This document shows, one piece after another, positions 17,054-25,185 of a stretch of DNA of 64,000 nt. Under the pieces are notes generated by a model, which saw only the letters and a list, made by a program, of their open reading frames with translations, was not told the origin of the DNA and ran no database searches. Every line of letters begins with the position of its first letter. Positions within the stretch are counted from its first letter, which is position 1. This DNA comes from Phycisphaerae bacterium. GTDB lineage: Bacteria; Chloroflexota; Anaerolineae; 4572-78; J111. The stretch lies in NCBI GenBank assembly GCA_028285035.1, contig JANQQF010000086.1, positions 1 to 64,000 on the forward strand, written 5' to 3'. A program made the position numbers and the translations under genes.

Positions 17054-18020
17054 GAAGATAGGCTAGCAGAAAAGGCTAGACAGCAGATGAAGCAGCAACC
17101 CGACATTTAATTCTGGGATTGACGATGGCCACGACCGCCCGAAAAGCATCATCATAACGATCAAAATCGTGGCGGAAGCGATGAGCCAAGATCTTGAAAT
17201 GCTTGAGATGAGCCAGGGTGTTCTCAACCACAATGCGTGCGGTGGAGAACTCACGATTAAGCATTTTCTGTTCCTCATTCAAGGGATAATTACGTCGAGC
17301 TTTGAAAGTGGTAATCACACTATGTTCAGGCAGATCGTGGCCTAAACCATCATAGCCAGCATCGCCTGCGACGGTTGTCTGTGGTGGGATTTCATCGGCG
17401 GCACCGGAACCTCGAAAGTGCTTGATGTCGTGGATTTTGCCTGGGGTGGAGCGACTAAGATGGCGAATTTCACCGTGTTCATTAACGATGATTTGGGTCT
17501 TGCGGGTGTGACGCTTTTTTTTACCCGAATAATGATCACGTTGGGTATCGTTATCGCTTGAGCGACAGACACTCTGTTCGGTCGCATCAACGATGGCGAG
17601 TAAGTCAGGATAAGTGGCTAAGGCTTCGGCCACACTTTTACCTTGTCCACGCTTGGGCGGTTCAGGCCAGCCCAAGGTCCCTTCACCGACGCTACTCATT
17701 GCTTTCAACACCCGTCGCGTGTTTCGGCTAACGGTGGACTTGTCCACCCCAAAGAAGTAGCCTAACGCCTTGGAACTTGACCTCATATTTCCGGCCCCCA
17801 CCCATCGCTCGTTGCCGGTCAGCTCGGTTCAGTCGCTCTCGTTCTTGGCCTTGCCACACCGGATATGTTTTCTCTCTCAACTCCTCAAATTCTGGCACCG
17901 TCGTTCCGGTTAGGCTTTTGAACACCTTTGGCTTTTGACTTAATGCGTCATACTCGATCATTCTCTTTTGCCTTTCTTCCCTTTTCTTATACTTTACCTC
18001 TTTCTCTTCTTATTGTGCAA
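17021..18020. mobile_element. 1.0-kb insertion sequence, IS5-type, with defective transposase
   Basis: The ends are imperfect inverted repeats: left TTGCACAATAAGGAGAAAAG, right (reverse complement) TTGCACAATAAGAAGAGAAA, with further purine-rich similarity for about 15 bp. Between them lies one DDE transposase frame on the minus strand. I see no target-site duplication: ATA at the left and CAA at the right flank do not match. The left end interrupts the small frame at 16946. Confidence 0.75.
17076..17961 (-). pseudogene. IS5-family DDE transposase, frameshifted with an internal deletion
   Basis: The N-terminal part starts at ATG 17961 (AAGGCAAAAGAG upstream) and ends with QRAMGGGRKYEV before losing sense. 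The remainder, in a different frame from about 17790 to 17076, has the HTH GYFFGVDKSTVSR and the DDE catalytic set: VDATEQSV (first Asp), AGDAGYDG (second Asp) and VVENTLAHLKHFKIL (Glu). In relatives about 25 residues lie between GGGRK and LGYLFGV; here only about six remain, so roughly 60 bp were deleted along with the frameshift. Programmed frameshifting occurs in some IS5 groups, but the missing residues argue against it here. It is probably inactive unless helped in trans. Confidence 0.75.
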
Positions 18021-18070
18021 CAACTCTTTTATGATTTAGGGTACAGACCATCTCTTGTTTGAGGTATATT

Positions 18071-18535
18071 ATGGTTCAGGAAGGGCATGTAATTTACTGG
18101 GAGACGTGGCGAAAAGTAGCCATTGGCATTAGCGTATTCATCCTGTTGATGCTTGGCAGTAGTTGTTGGTGGCTGGCCATCGTTGCGGTTTTAGACCAGG
18201 TATTTATCATTAGCGCCCTTTGTTTTTTCGTGGGTCTGTTTTGTTTGTATCATACTTACTCCGGGGTTCGGGCATTATTCTATTCCAATTTGGTGATTGT
18301 GGTATTTGAAGAAGGTATTGATGTAATAGTAGGGGACGAAATTATGAGAGAGTACGACTGGCCTGAGCTAACGATGAAACAGTCCTCTATCATTGGTGGT
18401 CCAAGGATATTATACAGAAGTGATGGAGAGGTCATTGCCTATTTTGAGGGTAGTCTACCCAATGTGTTTTTGTTAGGAGAAATCATAAAAGAGAAAAATT
18501 CATCTTCCCCCACATCACCTGACCCATTTGAATGA
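18071..18535 (+). CDS. Hypothetical two-helix membrane protein (154 aa)
   Basis: ATG at 18071 follows TTTGAGG by 7 nt; the frame is open four codons further upstream, but only with a TTG. Two adjacent helices (VAIGISVFILLMLGSSCWWLAIVAV and FIISALCFFVGLFCLYH, read as ~15-38 and ~43-62) precede a ~90-residue beta-rich cytosolic part (LVIVVFEEGIDVIVG, IMREYDWPELTMKQ). Helical hairpin plus a small beta domain is reminiscent of bacterial PH-like membrane proteins, but that is a guess from shape. Nothing else is recognised. Confidence 0.6.
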   Translation: MVQEGHVIYWETWRKVAIGISVFILLMLGSSCWWLAIVAVLDQVFIISALCFFVGLFCLYHTYSGVRALFYSNLVIVVFEEGIDVIVGDEIMREYDWPELTMKQSSIIGGPRILYRSDGEVIAYFEGSLPNVFLLGEIIKEKNSSSPTSPDPFE

Positions 18536-18541
18536 GATCTC

Positions 18542-18795
18542 TCGGGGACTAACGAAATCCCATCTTATGTAGCAATCATTGATACGGCTACCAATATCAT
18601 TAGTACCACTGTGCCGGTCGGGGTTGCACCGGTAGGTATTGGGGTGATGCCCGATGGTCGTAAAGTCTATGTGACGAACCAATTTGATGTACCATGTCGG
18701 TGATTGATACGGATAGTGATACGGTCACTGCCACCATCACAGTCGAGGCTAACCCTGTTAGCCGAGGTAGTTTTATCGGAATTGTACCCTGTTAG
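18542..18795 (+). pseudogene. YVTN beta-propeller protein fragment
   Basis: A frame from 18542 reads SGTNEIPSYVAIIDTATN, then VPVGVAPVGIGVMPDGRKVYVT-NQFD. This is the classical YVTN blade (IDT-T, VPVG-P-G-A, PDG--VYVTN). At about 18691 the frame shifts by one, and the next blade continues as MSVIDTDSDTVTATITVEAN until a stop at 18793. No start codon, signal peptide or other blades remain. It is a frameshifted piece of a secreted or surface propeller protein. Confidence 0.7.
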
Positions 18796-18970
18796 GTGCT
18801 TGCCTTGCGATTAAAGAAGAGTTGCACTAAATTTGAGATTATTGAGAGAGGTGAATTGATGGTCAAAGCGAAATCTAGCTGTATGATTTGAGTATGAAAA
18901 TTCACCTGCCGGTTGTGATTAAGAATTAAAGTTCAGAATCCCAAATCGATTTACCTTTTGTAAGAGACAA

Positions 18971-19003
18971 CAGCCTAACCAGATTCACCCGTTGGGCTGT
19001 TTC
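18971..19003 (+). terminator. Terminator-like hairpin with TATATAATGG downstream
   Basis: CAGCCTAAC / GTTGGGCTG form a 9-bp stem (one G-T pair) followed by TTTCAC. TATATAATGG follows at 19005-19014, as it does after the hairpin at 11121. The T-run is short, so termination may be weak. The bases between 18796 and 18970 hold nothing I can identify. Confidence 0.5.
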
Positions 19004-19098
19004 ACTATATAATGGTCGCCTTCGACTTGTTCCGAGATCAATATGTATATCTGCCTGAATTTTATTGAGCAGAGACGTTTTGGTGATGTTACCTTCCT

Positions 19099-19374
19099 AT
19101 GATTGAAGCAGCAAAACTCAAAGACTATCACAACTTTAGCTCTCATCATTATGAAGATATTCTGAAGAGCGAGATTTGTGGGTGCTTTTACTGCGAAGAA
19201 ATGTTTCCGCCCAGTGAGATAGAAGATTGGATCACTGAGGGGGAGCATAATTTGAGAGGGCCAGGGAAAACGGCCCTGTGCCCATATTGTATGATTGATA
19301 GTGTGCTTGGTGATGGATCAGGTATCGAAATCAATGCCGCATTACTACGAGATATGAAGCAGATGTGGTTTTAA
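19099..19374 (+). CDS. Small conserved cysteine-rich cytosolic protein (91 aa)
   Basis: Two CxxC-like pairs are visible: CGCFYC near residue 27 and CPYC near residue 62 followed by MIDSVLGDGSG. This spacing suits a zinc ribbon or a small HNH-like zinc fold. Proteins with the same pattern (SExCGCFYC, FPP-EI--W, ALCPxCxIDSV-G) are widespread and usually called conserved hypothetical cytoplasmic protein. No enzymatic role is established and no HNH catalytic His-Asn-His set is seen. The gene ends 9 bp before patB, so co-transcription is likely. The start codon has only a poor ribosome site. Confidence 0.75.
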   Translation: MIEAAKLKDYHNFSSHHYEDILKSEICGCFYCEEMFPPSEIEDWITEGEHNLRGPGKTALCPYCMIDSVLGDGSGIEINAALLRDMKQMWF

Positions 19375-19383
19375 GGAGATAAA

Positions 19384-20562
19384 ATGAACTTTGACCAAAC
19401 CATTGACCGCAATCAATATCCAACCTTCAAATGGCACAAGCCAGCCTTGGCCGAACACTTTGGCAATGAGCAAGCCTTGCCATTTTGGGTAGCCGATATG
19501 GATTTCCCGGCCCCAGATGCCGTTGTGGAGGCCCTTCGTCAACGGGCCGAGCACGGCATTTTTGGCTATGAATACAAAACGGATGGGTACTTTGAATCGC
19601 TAATTGAATGGTATCAGAAGCGGCATCAGTGGACAATTGGCCGCTCGCACATTGAGTTTTGCCCTGGTGTGCTGAACGGTGTAGCGATTCTGATCGACCA
19701 GCATTCGGATGAGGGAGATGGGGTGATCATTCAACCCCCCGTTTTCTTTGAATTTCGTTCGATCATTCGCAGTAACAAGCGGAAGATTGTGAAGAATCCG
19801 TTGAAGCTCATCGATAGCAAGTACCACATTGATCTTGATGACTTAGCGAAGAAATCGGCTGATCCCAAGAACAAAATTTTGATACTTTGCAATCCTCACA
19901 ACCCGATTGGTCGGGTGTGGACTCGGGAGGAACTCGACAAAATCGGCGAGATTTGCTGCGAGCACAACGTGTTTGTCATCTCCGATGAACTGCACGGTGA
20001 CATCGTCTACCCACCCCACCGTTACATCCCCTTCGCCTCACGCTCAGTCGAGGTCGCCCAAAACTCGGCCACTTGCATCTCCCCGGCCAAAACCTTCAAC
20101 ATCGCTGGCATTGTCGACGGAATGGTGGTCATTCCTAACGACGAGCATCGCCAGCGATTTCACGACTTCGGCCATCGCTTCCAGACCAACAAGACCAATG
20201 TCTTCGCCTCTGCCGCGCTTGCAGCAGGTTATCGCCATGGTGGCCCCTGGTTGGATGAACTGCTGATCTATTTGCAGGGCAACATCGACTTTATCCGTAC
20301 CTATCTCCGCGAGAACATTCCTCAGGTCACGCTCGTTGAGCCGGAAGGCACCTATCTGGCCTGGCTCAACTTTGCGGGGTTGGGCTTGGAGGCCAAAGCC
20401 TTGGAAAAATTCCTAGCGCAAGAGGCCCAACTGGCTCTCAATGCGGGCTACTGGTTTGGTCGGGAAGGGGCTGGCTTTGCTCGAATGAACATCGCCTGTC
20501 CACGAAGCATCTTGACAGAAGCGTTCGATCGTCTGGCTAAGGCGGTACGTCAACACATATAA
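19384..20562 (+). CDS. patB: PatB/MalY-family PLP-dependent C-S lyase (cystathionine beta-lyase)
   Basis: A fold-type I aminotransferase-like protein of 392 aa. The family opening is visible (FDQTIDRNQYPTFKWHK, LPFWVADMDFPAPDAV), with the PLP-phosphate and substrate sites (CNPHNPIGRVW, ISDELHGDIV) and the Schiff-base lysine in SPAKTFNIAG (Lys ~236). Members cleave cystathionine or cysteine conjugates to pyruvate, ammonia and a thiol; some act mainly as aminotransferases. AAGGAG lies 7 nt before the ATG. It follows the cysteine-rich gene by 9 bp and precedes the SDR by 21 bp, suggesting a three-gene operon. Cytosolic. Confidence 0.9.
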   Translation: MNFDQTIDRNQYPTFKWHKPALAEHFGNEQALPFWVADMDFPAPDAVVEALRQRAEHGIFGYEYKTDGYFESLIEWYQKRHQWTIGRSHIEFCPGVLNGVAILIDQHSDEGDGVIIQPPVFFEFRSIIRSNKRKIVKNPLKLIDSKYHIDLDDLAKKSADPKNKILILCNPHNPIGRVWTREELDKIGEICCEHNVFVISDELHGDIVYPPHRYIPFASRSVEVAQNSATCISPAKTFNIAGIVDGMVVIPNDEHRQRFHDFGHRFQTNKTNVFASAALAAGYRHGGPWLDELLIYLQGNIDFIRTYLRENIPQVTLVEPEGTYLAWLNFAGLGLEAKALEKFLAQEAQLALNAGYWFGREGAGFARMNIACPRSILTEAFDRLAKAVRQHI

Positions 20563-20583
20563 CAACATAGCAGGTAAATCACT

Positions 20584-21393
20584 ATGAAAATGCTAGAGAA
20601 TATGACTGCGATTGTGACTGGAGCCAGCGTCCCACGAGGCATTGGCTATGCCACCGCCCTCAGTTTAGCGGAACAGGGGGCGAACCTTGTTGTTACGGAC
20701 AGAGCCGATGCCCATCAGGACAACCTTGCTAAATTACAGCAATTGGTTGACGAAATTAAGGATAAGGAGTCTCAGGCGATGGCTTTGTTGGTCGATATTA
20801 CCGATCGCCAACAAATCGACGCGTGTGTGGCTGCAACATTAGAAAGGTTTGGCCGAATTGATATCCTTTTTAACAACGCGGGCACGACGATCGGCGCAGT
20901 CCCATTTCTTGAACTGACCGCCAGCCAGTTGGATATCAGCTATGAGGTCAATCTCAAAGGGACGGCTGAGTTCTGCCAAGCTGTGATACCTGTGATGATA
21001 GAACAAGGTGGTGGAAGTATTATCAATAATGTCTCAACCGCAGGCCTCGGAGCAGATCCTTACTTTGGGGCCTACACCGCGACCAAGCACGCCGTGATTG
21101 GCTTAACAAAAACCATAGCGGCTGAATTTGGCCCGCATAATATCCGATGCAATGCGGTTTGTCCCGGATTTGTTAATACCGATATGCATCTCCAGGCTAA
21201 TGAGCGACTCGCGAAACTCGAAAAACTATCGACGGATGAGATAAAAAGCAGACGATACCAAGCTGTTGCGTTAAGACGGGCGGCAGAGCCAGAAGAAGTG
21301 GCTAGTACGGTTGTTTACTTGTCTAGCCAAGCTGCTTCGTACGTCACCGGGGTGGCTATCCCGGTCGCTGGTGGGAGTTCGGTGGGATTGTAG
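20584..21393 (+). CDS. Short-chain dehydrogenase/reductase (SDR)
   Basis: A classical 269-aa SDR with every motif: TGASVPRGIG cofactor loop (residues ~13-22), DITD adenine contact, NNAG (~97), and catalytic Ser151, Tyr164 and Lys168 in NVSTAGLGADPYFGAYTATK. CPGFVNTD and the C-terminal GVAIPVAGG complete the fold. An Asp after the second strand (VVTDRAD) points to NAD rather than NADP. Substrate unknown; likely a hydroxyl/keto conversion. The gene ends five bases before the convergent DUF3237 gene, with no terminator between. Confidence 0.9.
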   Translation: MKMLENMTAIVTGASVPRGIGYATALSLAEQGANLVVTDRADAHQDNLAKLQQLVDEIKDKESQAMALLVDITDRQQIDACVAATLERFGRIDILFNNAGTTIGAVPFLELTASQLDISYEVNLKGTAEFCQAVIPVMIEQGGGSIINNVSTAGLGADPYFGAYTATKHAVIGLTKTIAAEFGPHNIRCNAVCPGFVNTDMHLQANERLAKLEKLSTDEIKSRRYQAVALRRAAEPEEVASTVVYLSSQAASYVTGVAIPVAGGSSVGL

Positions 21394-21398
21394 AATGG

Positions 21399-21863
21399 TT
21401 AACAGATTTCATAAAGGGCAATCTTAACACTGTCCGCCTGCCGACTACCTGTGCCGATGAAAAGACGATTGTTGACCCAGGCATAGCGTGGATCACCCGT
21501 TTCCAGGCGAGCTTGGGTGCGCATGTAGTATGCTGAGGGATCGACATCCTCGCCCCGGGCGAGCGCCTCTAGCACTTCTGGTGGGCCATAACGAAAGCCA
21601 GTATTATTAATTTCAATGACAGCTCCATCGTCAGTCTTAAAAGCATATCGTGCAATGAGATCAGCCGTACCATCGCCCAGAACTGTTTGCCAATCGGCCC
21701 CCACATTCAAAATCGTGCCATTCACCCGTTCACCACGCACTTCCCCGCCAATAATCGGAATGATGCGGCGTTTTCCGGCTCGGCCTACCCCGAGCTCGAT
21801 GATGGGGTCAAGTTTGACGAATAAATCACAGAAATGTTTGAGAGTTATTTCGTCATTGGTCAT
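21399..21863 (-). CDS. DUF3237 family protein
   Basis: A 154-aa protein with the DUF3237 pattern: an ELGVGRAGKRRIIPIIGGEV opening, then VNGTILNVGADWQTVLGDGT, ARYAFKTDDGAVI, INNTGFRYG and a C-terminal RYAWVNNRLFIGTG. Members are small beta-barrel-like cytosolic proteins, often encoded beside flavin monooxygenases in degradation clusters, with unproven roles. The start ATG overlaps the stop of the upstream monooxygenase by four bases (ATGA), implying translational coupling and a shared pathway. Confidence 0.88.
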   Translation of the reverse strand: MTNDEITLKHFCDLFVKLDPIIELGVGRAGKRRIIPIIGGEVRGERVNGTILNVGADWQTVLGDGTADLIARYAFKTDDGAVIEINNTGFRYGPPEVLEALARGEDVDPSAYYMRTQARLETGDPRYAWVNNRLFIGTGSRQADSVKIALYEIC

Positions 21864-23101
21864 CGATTCACCTGCTTCACATCAAATCCAGCCGTCTTTT
21901 TATACCGAGACGAAATCGTCTCAAGCTCTTCCTTGGAAATCACATCGTAAATGTTGTCAAAGCCATCAGGCGCACGATCCTCTACGATTTGCAGAATGAT
22001 ATCTGGCCCTTCGCCGCGATTGGCAATCACAATTTTGGATGTGGCCGGAAGCCGTATCGCTTCATAGGCGGCCAGCGCCTCGGAAAGCGATTGGTCCTTG
22101 GTTAATTCATCAGCCAGCACCTCGGCGTCAAGCACCGCCTGAGACGCCCCGTTCGAGCCGATGGGGTACATTGGGTGGGCCGCATCACCGAGCAAGGTCA
22201 TGTTGCCGTGGGTCCACTGGGACAGGGGATCACGATCTGTCATTGGGTATTGGTAAATGTGTTTAGCCGCATTGATAGTTGCCGGAACATCAAGCCAATC
22301 AAACGTCCACGACTCAAATGGCTCATAAAACACATCCTTCGACACTTCGTTGATCCAATTCTGATCAAGCTGATTCCAATCGGGCACTTTTAACTCGGCG
22401 ATCCAATTCATCAGAGCCATGCCATCTTCTTCCGGCTTAGTGATAGGATAACAAACAAACTTTTGATCATAATGCCCGGCCATCACCATCGTTCGCCCAT
22501 CCAAATAGGGTACGGCTTGGGTGGTGTATCGCCACAGCAGATAACCTGCGTACAACGGATCGCCCTCATTTGGGTAGAGCACACTACGGGCGGTCGATTT
22601 GATGCCATCTGCGGCAATGAGACAGCGTCCATCTGCCGTAACTGTTCCTCTCGCCCGCGTGCGGAGCGTGACCTCGACCCCATCAGTAGTGTCGCTCCAA
22701 GACTCTAGTGCGTGACCAGTGACAACTGCCTCAGGCCCGATTCGGGCTAACACCTCGCGATAGAGCAGCATCTGAAAGAAGCCGCGATGGATCGAGATTT
22801 GCGGATATTTGTATCCAGCCCGAAGGCCTCTTGGCTCTGATTTGATTGCTTTGCCAAATTTATTGCAGAAAAAGAGGGTGCTGGTTTCTACCCCATTGGC
22901 TCGCAAGGTATCGACGAGGCCCAAATTGTGAAAAACGCGTACTGAGTGAGGGAGCAGATTAATGCCCACCCCCAGCGGCTTTAGCTCGCTAACGGATTCA
23001 AACACACGAACTGGGATGTTGCGTTGATGTAACAGGAGGGCTAAGGTCAATCCACCTGGCCCTGCGCCAGCGATGATGACCGGTTTTTGTGTTTTGTTCA
23101 T
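21860..23101 (-). CDS. FAD-dependent aromatic-ring monooxygenase, second paralogue (413 aa)
   Basis: A group A flavin hydroxylase. GAGPGG at residues ~12-17 binds ADP of FAD, AADGIKSTARS is the DG motif, and LGDAAHPMYPIGSNGAS is the GD motif. It resembles the enzyme at 7296-8564 across its length (FESVSELKPLGVGIN against FESVSTLKPLGVGIN; YPMTDRDPLSQWT against YPMVDRDPLDQWT), so the two are paralogues or a duplicated pathway step. It is translationally coupled to DUF3237 and transcribed away from the TetR gene at 23161 in the same orientation. The ring substrate cannot be told from sequence. Confidence 0.9.
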   Translation of the reverse strand: MNKTQKPVIIAGAGPGGLTLALLLHQRNIPVRVFESVSELKPLGVGINLLPHSVRVFHNLGLVDTLRANGVETSTLFFCNKFGKAIKSEPRGLRAGYKYPQISIHRGFFQMLLYREVLARIGPEAVVTGHALESWSDTTDGVEVTLRTRARGTVTADGRCLIAADGIKSTARSVLYPNEGDPLYAGYLLWRYTTQAVPYLDGRTMVMAGHYDQKFVCYPITKPEEDGMALMNWIAELKVPDWNQLDQNWINEVSKDVFYEPFESWTFDWLDVPATINAAKHIYQYPMTDRDPLSQWTHGNMTLLGDAAHPMYPIGSNGASQAVLDAEVLADELTKDQSLSEALAAYEAIRLPATSKIVIANRGEGPDIILQIVEDRAPDGFDNIYDVISKEELETISSRYKKTAGFDVKQVNR

Positions 23102-23160
23102 CTTGTTTTCCCCGTTGAATAACCATCAATCTGATTTTATTGACAAAACCGACTCATAGT

Positions 23161-23784
23161 TTAGTTGATTTGTGCATCTCTGGGCAATAATCCCCGCTCA
23201 AACACAGTGAAGAACTGTTGAGCCGCTTCTTCGGGCGACTCTTTTCCCTCCACCAGAAACCAATACACCGTCTCATTCAAAGTGCCAAGCAGGGCTGAGG
23301 CTGTGTATTTTGGATCACAAGGCGAGATTGAGCCATCGGCTACACCCTCAGCAATCATTTGGCGGACAGCCAGAAAGACCTCGCGAGAGGCGGTGTGATA
23401 TTGGTCGCGAAATTTGGTTTCAAGGGCGCTGACGCGGGTCAAAATCAAACAGGCCCCAAAATCATCGGTCATTACCGTCGCATATTGCTGGGTGAAATGA
23501 CGCAAGCGCTCAAGCCCGTTCATTTCCAGAGGATGCTCTTGGATGACGATGCGTAGCTCGGTCATGGCCATCTCCAAGATGCCTTTCAGAATGTCATCTT
23601 TATTTTTAACATAATAGTACAAGGTCGGTTTGGTGACATTCAACTCGGCGGCCAGATCGGTCAACGAAGTCTGCCGAAAGCCAGCTCGATTGAAGGCCTG
23701 TGCGGCGACCCGCAAAATGGCCATTCGTTTTAATTCACGTTGTTCATCCCGGCTTTGAATGCCGTTGCCCCAAGTATGCGTCAT
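23161..23784 (-). CDS. TetR-family regulator, divergent from acyl-CoA dehydrogenase
   Basis: The 207-aa regulator has an N-terminal HTH (ILRVAAQAFNRAGFRQTSL, LAAELNVTKPTLYYYVKNKDD) and a helical C-domain with the TetR_C patterns seen in KstR2/FadR-type repressors of acyl-CoA catabolism. It is transcribed away from the acyl-CoA dehydrogenase at 23918. A symmetric GTTACC/GGTAAC site lies in the gap. It ends 59 bp before the monooxygenase/DUF3237 pair on the same strand, so it may be co-transcribed with them. Likely a repressor released by an acyl-CoA. Confidence 0.88.
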   Translation of the reverse strand: MTHTWGNGIQSRDEQRELKRMAILRVAAQAFNRAGFRQTSLTDLAAELNVTKPTLYYYVKNKDDILKGILEMAMTELRIVIQEHPLEMNGLERLRHFTQQYATVMTDDFGACLILTRVSALETKFRDQYHTASREVFLAVRQMIAEGVADGSISPCDPKYTASALLGTLNETVYWFLVEGKESPEEAAQQFFTVFERGLLPRDAQIN

Positions 23785-23844
23785 GGTTTACTGCCTCAAG
23801 CTTCGTGGTCTTGTTTGCTCAATAGTCTAGTTTGAGTAATAATA

Positions 23845-23860
23845 GTTACCCACTGGTAAC
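23845..23860. promoter_or_regulatory. Putative TetR operator GTTACC-n4-GGTAAC
   Basis: A perfect 6-bp inverted repeat with a CACT spacer sits in the 133-bp TetR/acyl-CoA dehydrogenase divergent region. It is flanked by two AGTAATAAT half-motifs at 23836 and 23875. Such TTAC/GTAA dyads are typical of TetR regulators of fatty-acid and acyl-CoA genes. Confidence 0.7.
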
Positions 23861-23917
23861 AATGTATACTGAATAGTAATAATTGGCAACTTTAAATGAC
23901 TGCTTGGGAGTAAACTA

Positions 23918-25066
23918 ATGAACTTTGATCTGACTGATGAACAACGCGAATTTCGCAATGTGGTTCACCAATTTATGGAAAAAGAAGTAAAGCCGATGGC
24001 GCGGCACACGGATGAAACAAGTGAGTTTAACTGGACCGCTACTCGCAAAATGGCCAAGCTGGGCTTGTTGGGGCCGGAAGTCCCCGAGGAGTATGGTGGG
24101 GCAGGAATGGATACGGTTAGTGCTACCATCTCGACCGAGGAATTGGCCTGGGCCTGTGGCTCAACCTCGCTGGCGATTTCAGCCCACAATAATTTAGGCT
24201 TGGGGCCAATCTTACAATTTGGTACGGAAGAACAAAAACAACGCTGGCTCCCTGCCGGTGTTTCAGGGGAAAAACAACTGGGCTGTCTTTCGTTGACCGA
24301 GCCGGGCGCTGGCTCGGACTTGCGCAACGTGCGGACGAAGGCGGTGCTTGAGGGCGATGAGTGGGTGGTCAATGGTAGCAAAATGTGGGCCACGAATGCC
24401 TCTATCGCCGATTTTATCGTGGTTCTGTGCCGCACTGATGGCGATACAGGCCGGAGCAACGAACTCAGCCACGTCATCGTACCAACCGATACCCCCGGCG
24501 TGATTATCGGTGCGCCTGAAAAGAAAATGGGCCTAAATGGCTCGCCCACCCACGGCGTCACCTTCGAGGATGCGCGTGTACCTGCCGAAAACCTGCTCGG
24601 TGAGCGGGGCAAAGGGCTGCCTCAAACGCTGGCCACCCTAACTAAAGGCCGCATCAGCATCGGCTCGCTGGCCCTTGGCTTGGCGCAGGCTGCCTATGAT
24701 GCTTCCCTCAAATATGCCAAAGAACGGGAGACGATGGGCAAGCCGATTGGGCAGCATCAGGCCGTGGCCTTTATGCTCGCCGATATGGCTACCGAAATCC
24801 AAGCCGCTCGCCATATGCTCTACTGGTCGGCGTGGCTCAAAGATCAGGGTCGCCCCTACGCCAAGGAAGCCAGTATGGCCAAGCTGTTTGCCACCGATAT
24901 GAGCGAGCGAGCCTGCCGCAACGCTATCCAAATCCACGGCGGTTTTGGCTACAGCCGTGAATTCGAGGTTGAACGCTTCTACCGCGACACTCGCCTGATG
25001 TCCATCGGCGAGGGGACTAGCGAGATTTTGCGTATGGTCATCGGACGTCATCTGATGGCAGAGTAG
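23918..25066 (+). CDS. Acyl-CoA dehydrogenase
   Basis: A 382-aa FAD enzyme introducing the C2-C3 double bond in an acyl-CoA. Domains in order: helical N-domain (MNFDLTDEQREFRNVVHQF), CLSLTEPGAGSDL and KMWATNASIADFIVV in the middle domain, and a C-domain with QIHGGFGYSREFEVERFYRD ending in SIGEGTSEILRMVIGRHL. The Glu in IGEGTSEI is at the short/medium-chain catalytic position. GAGTAAACTA precedes the ATG. The gene is distinct from gcdH in the same window. The divergent TetR and its dyad suggest induction by the substrate CoA ester. It may act on a side chain or ring-cleavage product made by the nearby monooxygenase. Confidence 0.93.
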   Translation: MNFDLTDEQREFRNVVHQFMEKEVKPMARHTDETSEFNWTATRKMAKLGLLGPEVPEEYGGAGMDTVSATISTEELAWACGSTSLAISAHNNLGLGPILQFGTEEQKQRWLPAGVSGEKQLGCLSLTEPGAGSDLRNVRTKAVLEGDEWVVNGSKMWATNASIADFIVVLCRTDGDTGRSNELSHVIVPTDTPGVIIGAPEKKMGLNGSPTHGVTFEDARVPAENLLGERGKGLPQTLATLTKGRISIGSLALGLAQAAYDASLKYAKERETMGKPIGQHQAVAFMLADMATEIQAARHMLYWSAWLKDQGRPYAKEASMAKLFATDMSERACRNAIQIHGGFGYSREFEVERFYRDTRLMSIGEGTSEILRMVIGRHLMAE

Positions 25067-25142
25067 AAGAATTAATTGTGAATGAAATGATACTTTGCTA
25101 CCCTGCATCCCTGCTACCCTGCAAATAGACATTTCCCCCAAT

Positions 25143-25174
25143 CCAAGCCATAATGTGGCCCAATTATGGCTTGG
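25143..25174 (+). promoter_or_regulatory. 12-bp hairpin directly before the tyrA ribosome site
   Basis: CCAAGCCATAAT / ATTATGGCTTGG pair perfectly around an 8-nt loop and end 11 nt before the tyrA ATG. GGGGT of the ribosome-binding region abuts the stem. No T-run follows, so it is more likely a translational control or mRNA-protecting stem than a terminator. Just upstream, TACCCTGCA occurs twice, 14 bp apart. Confidence 0.5.
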
Positions 25175-25185
25175 GGTAAACATAA

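Noticed and set aside
17018..18023. A target-site duplication around the IS
   Set aside because: Left flank ATA and right flank CAA do not match; no longer duplication is seen.
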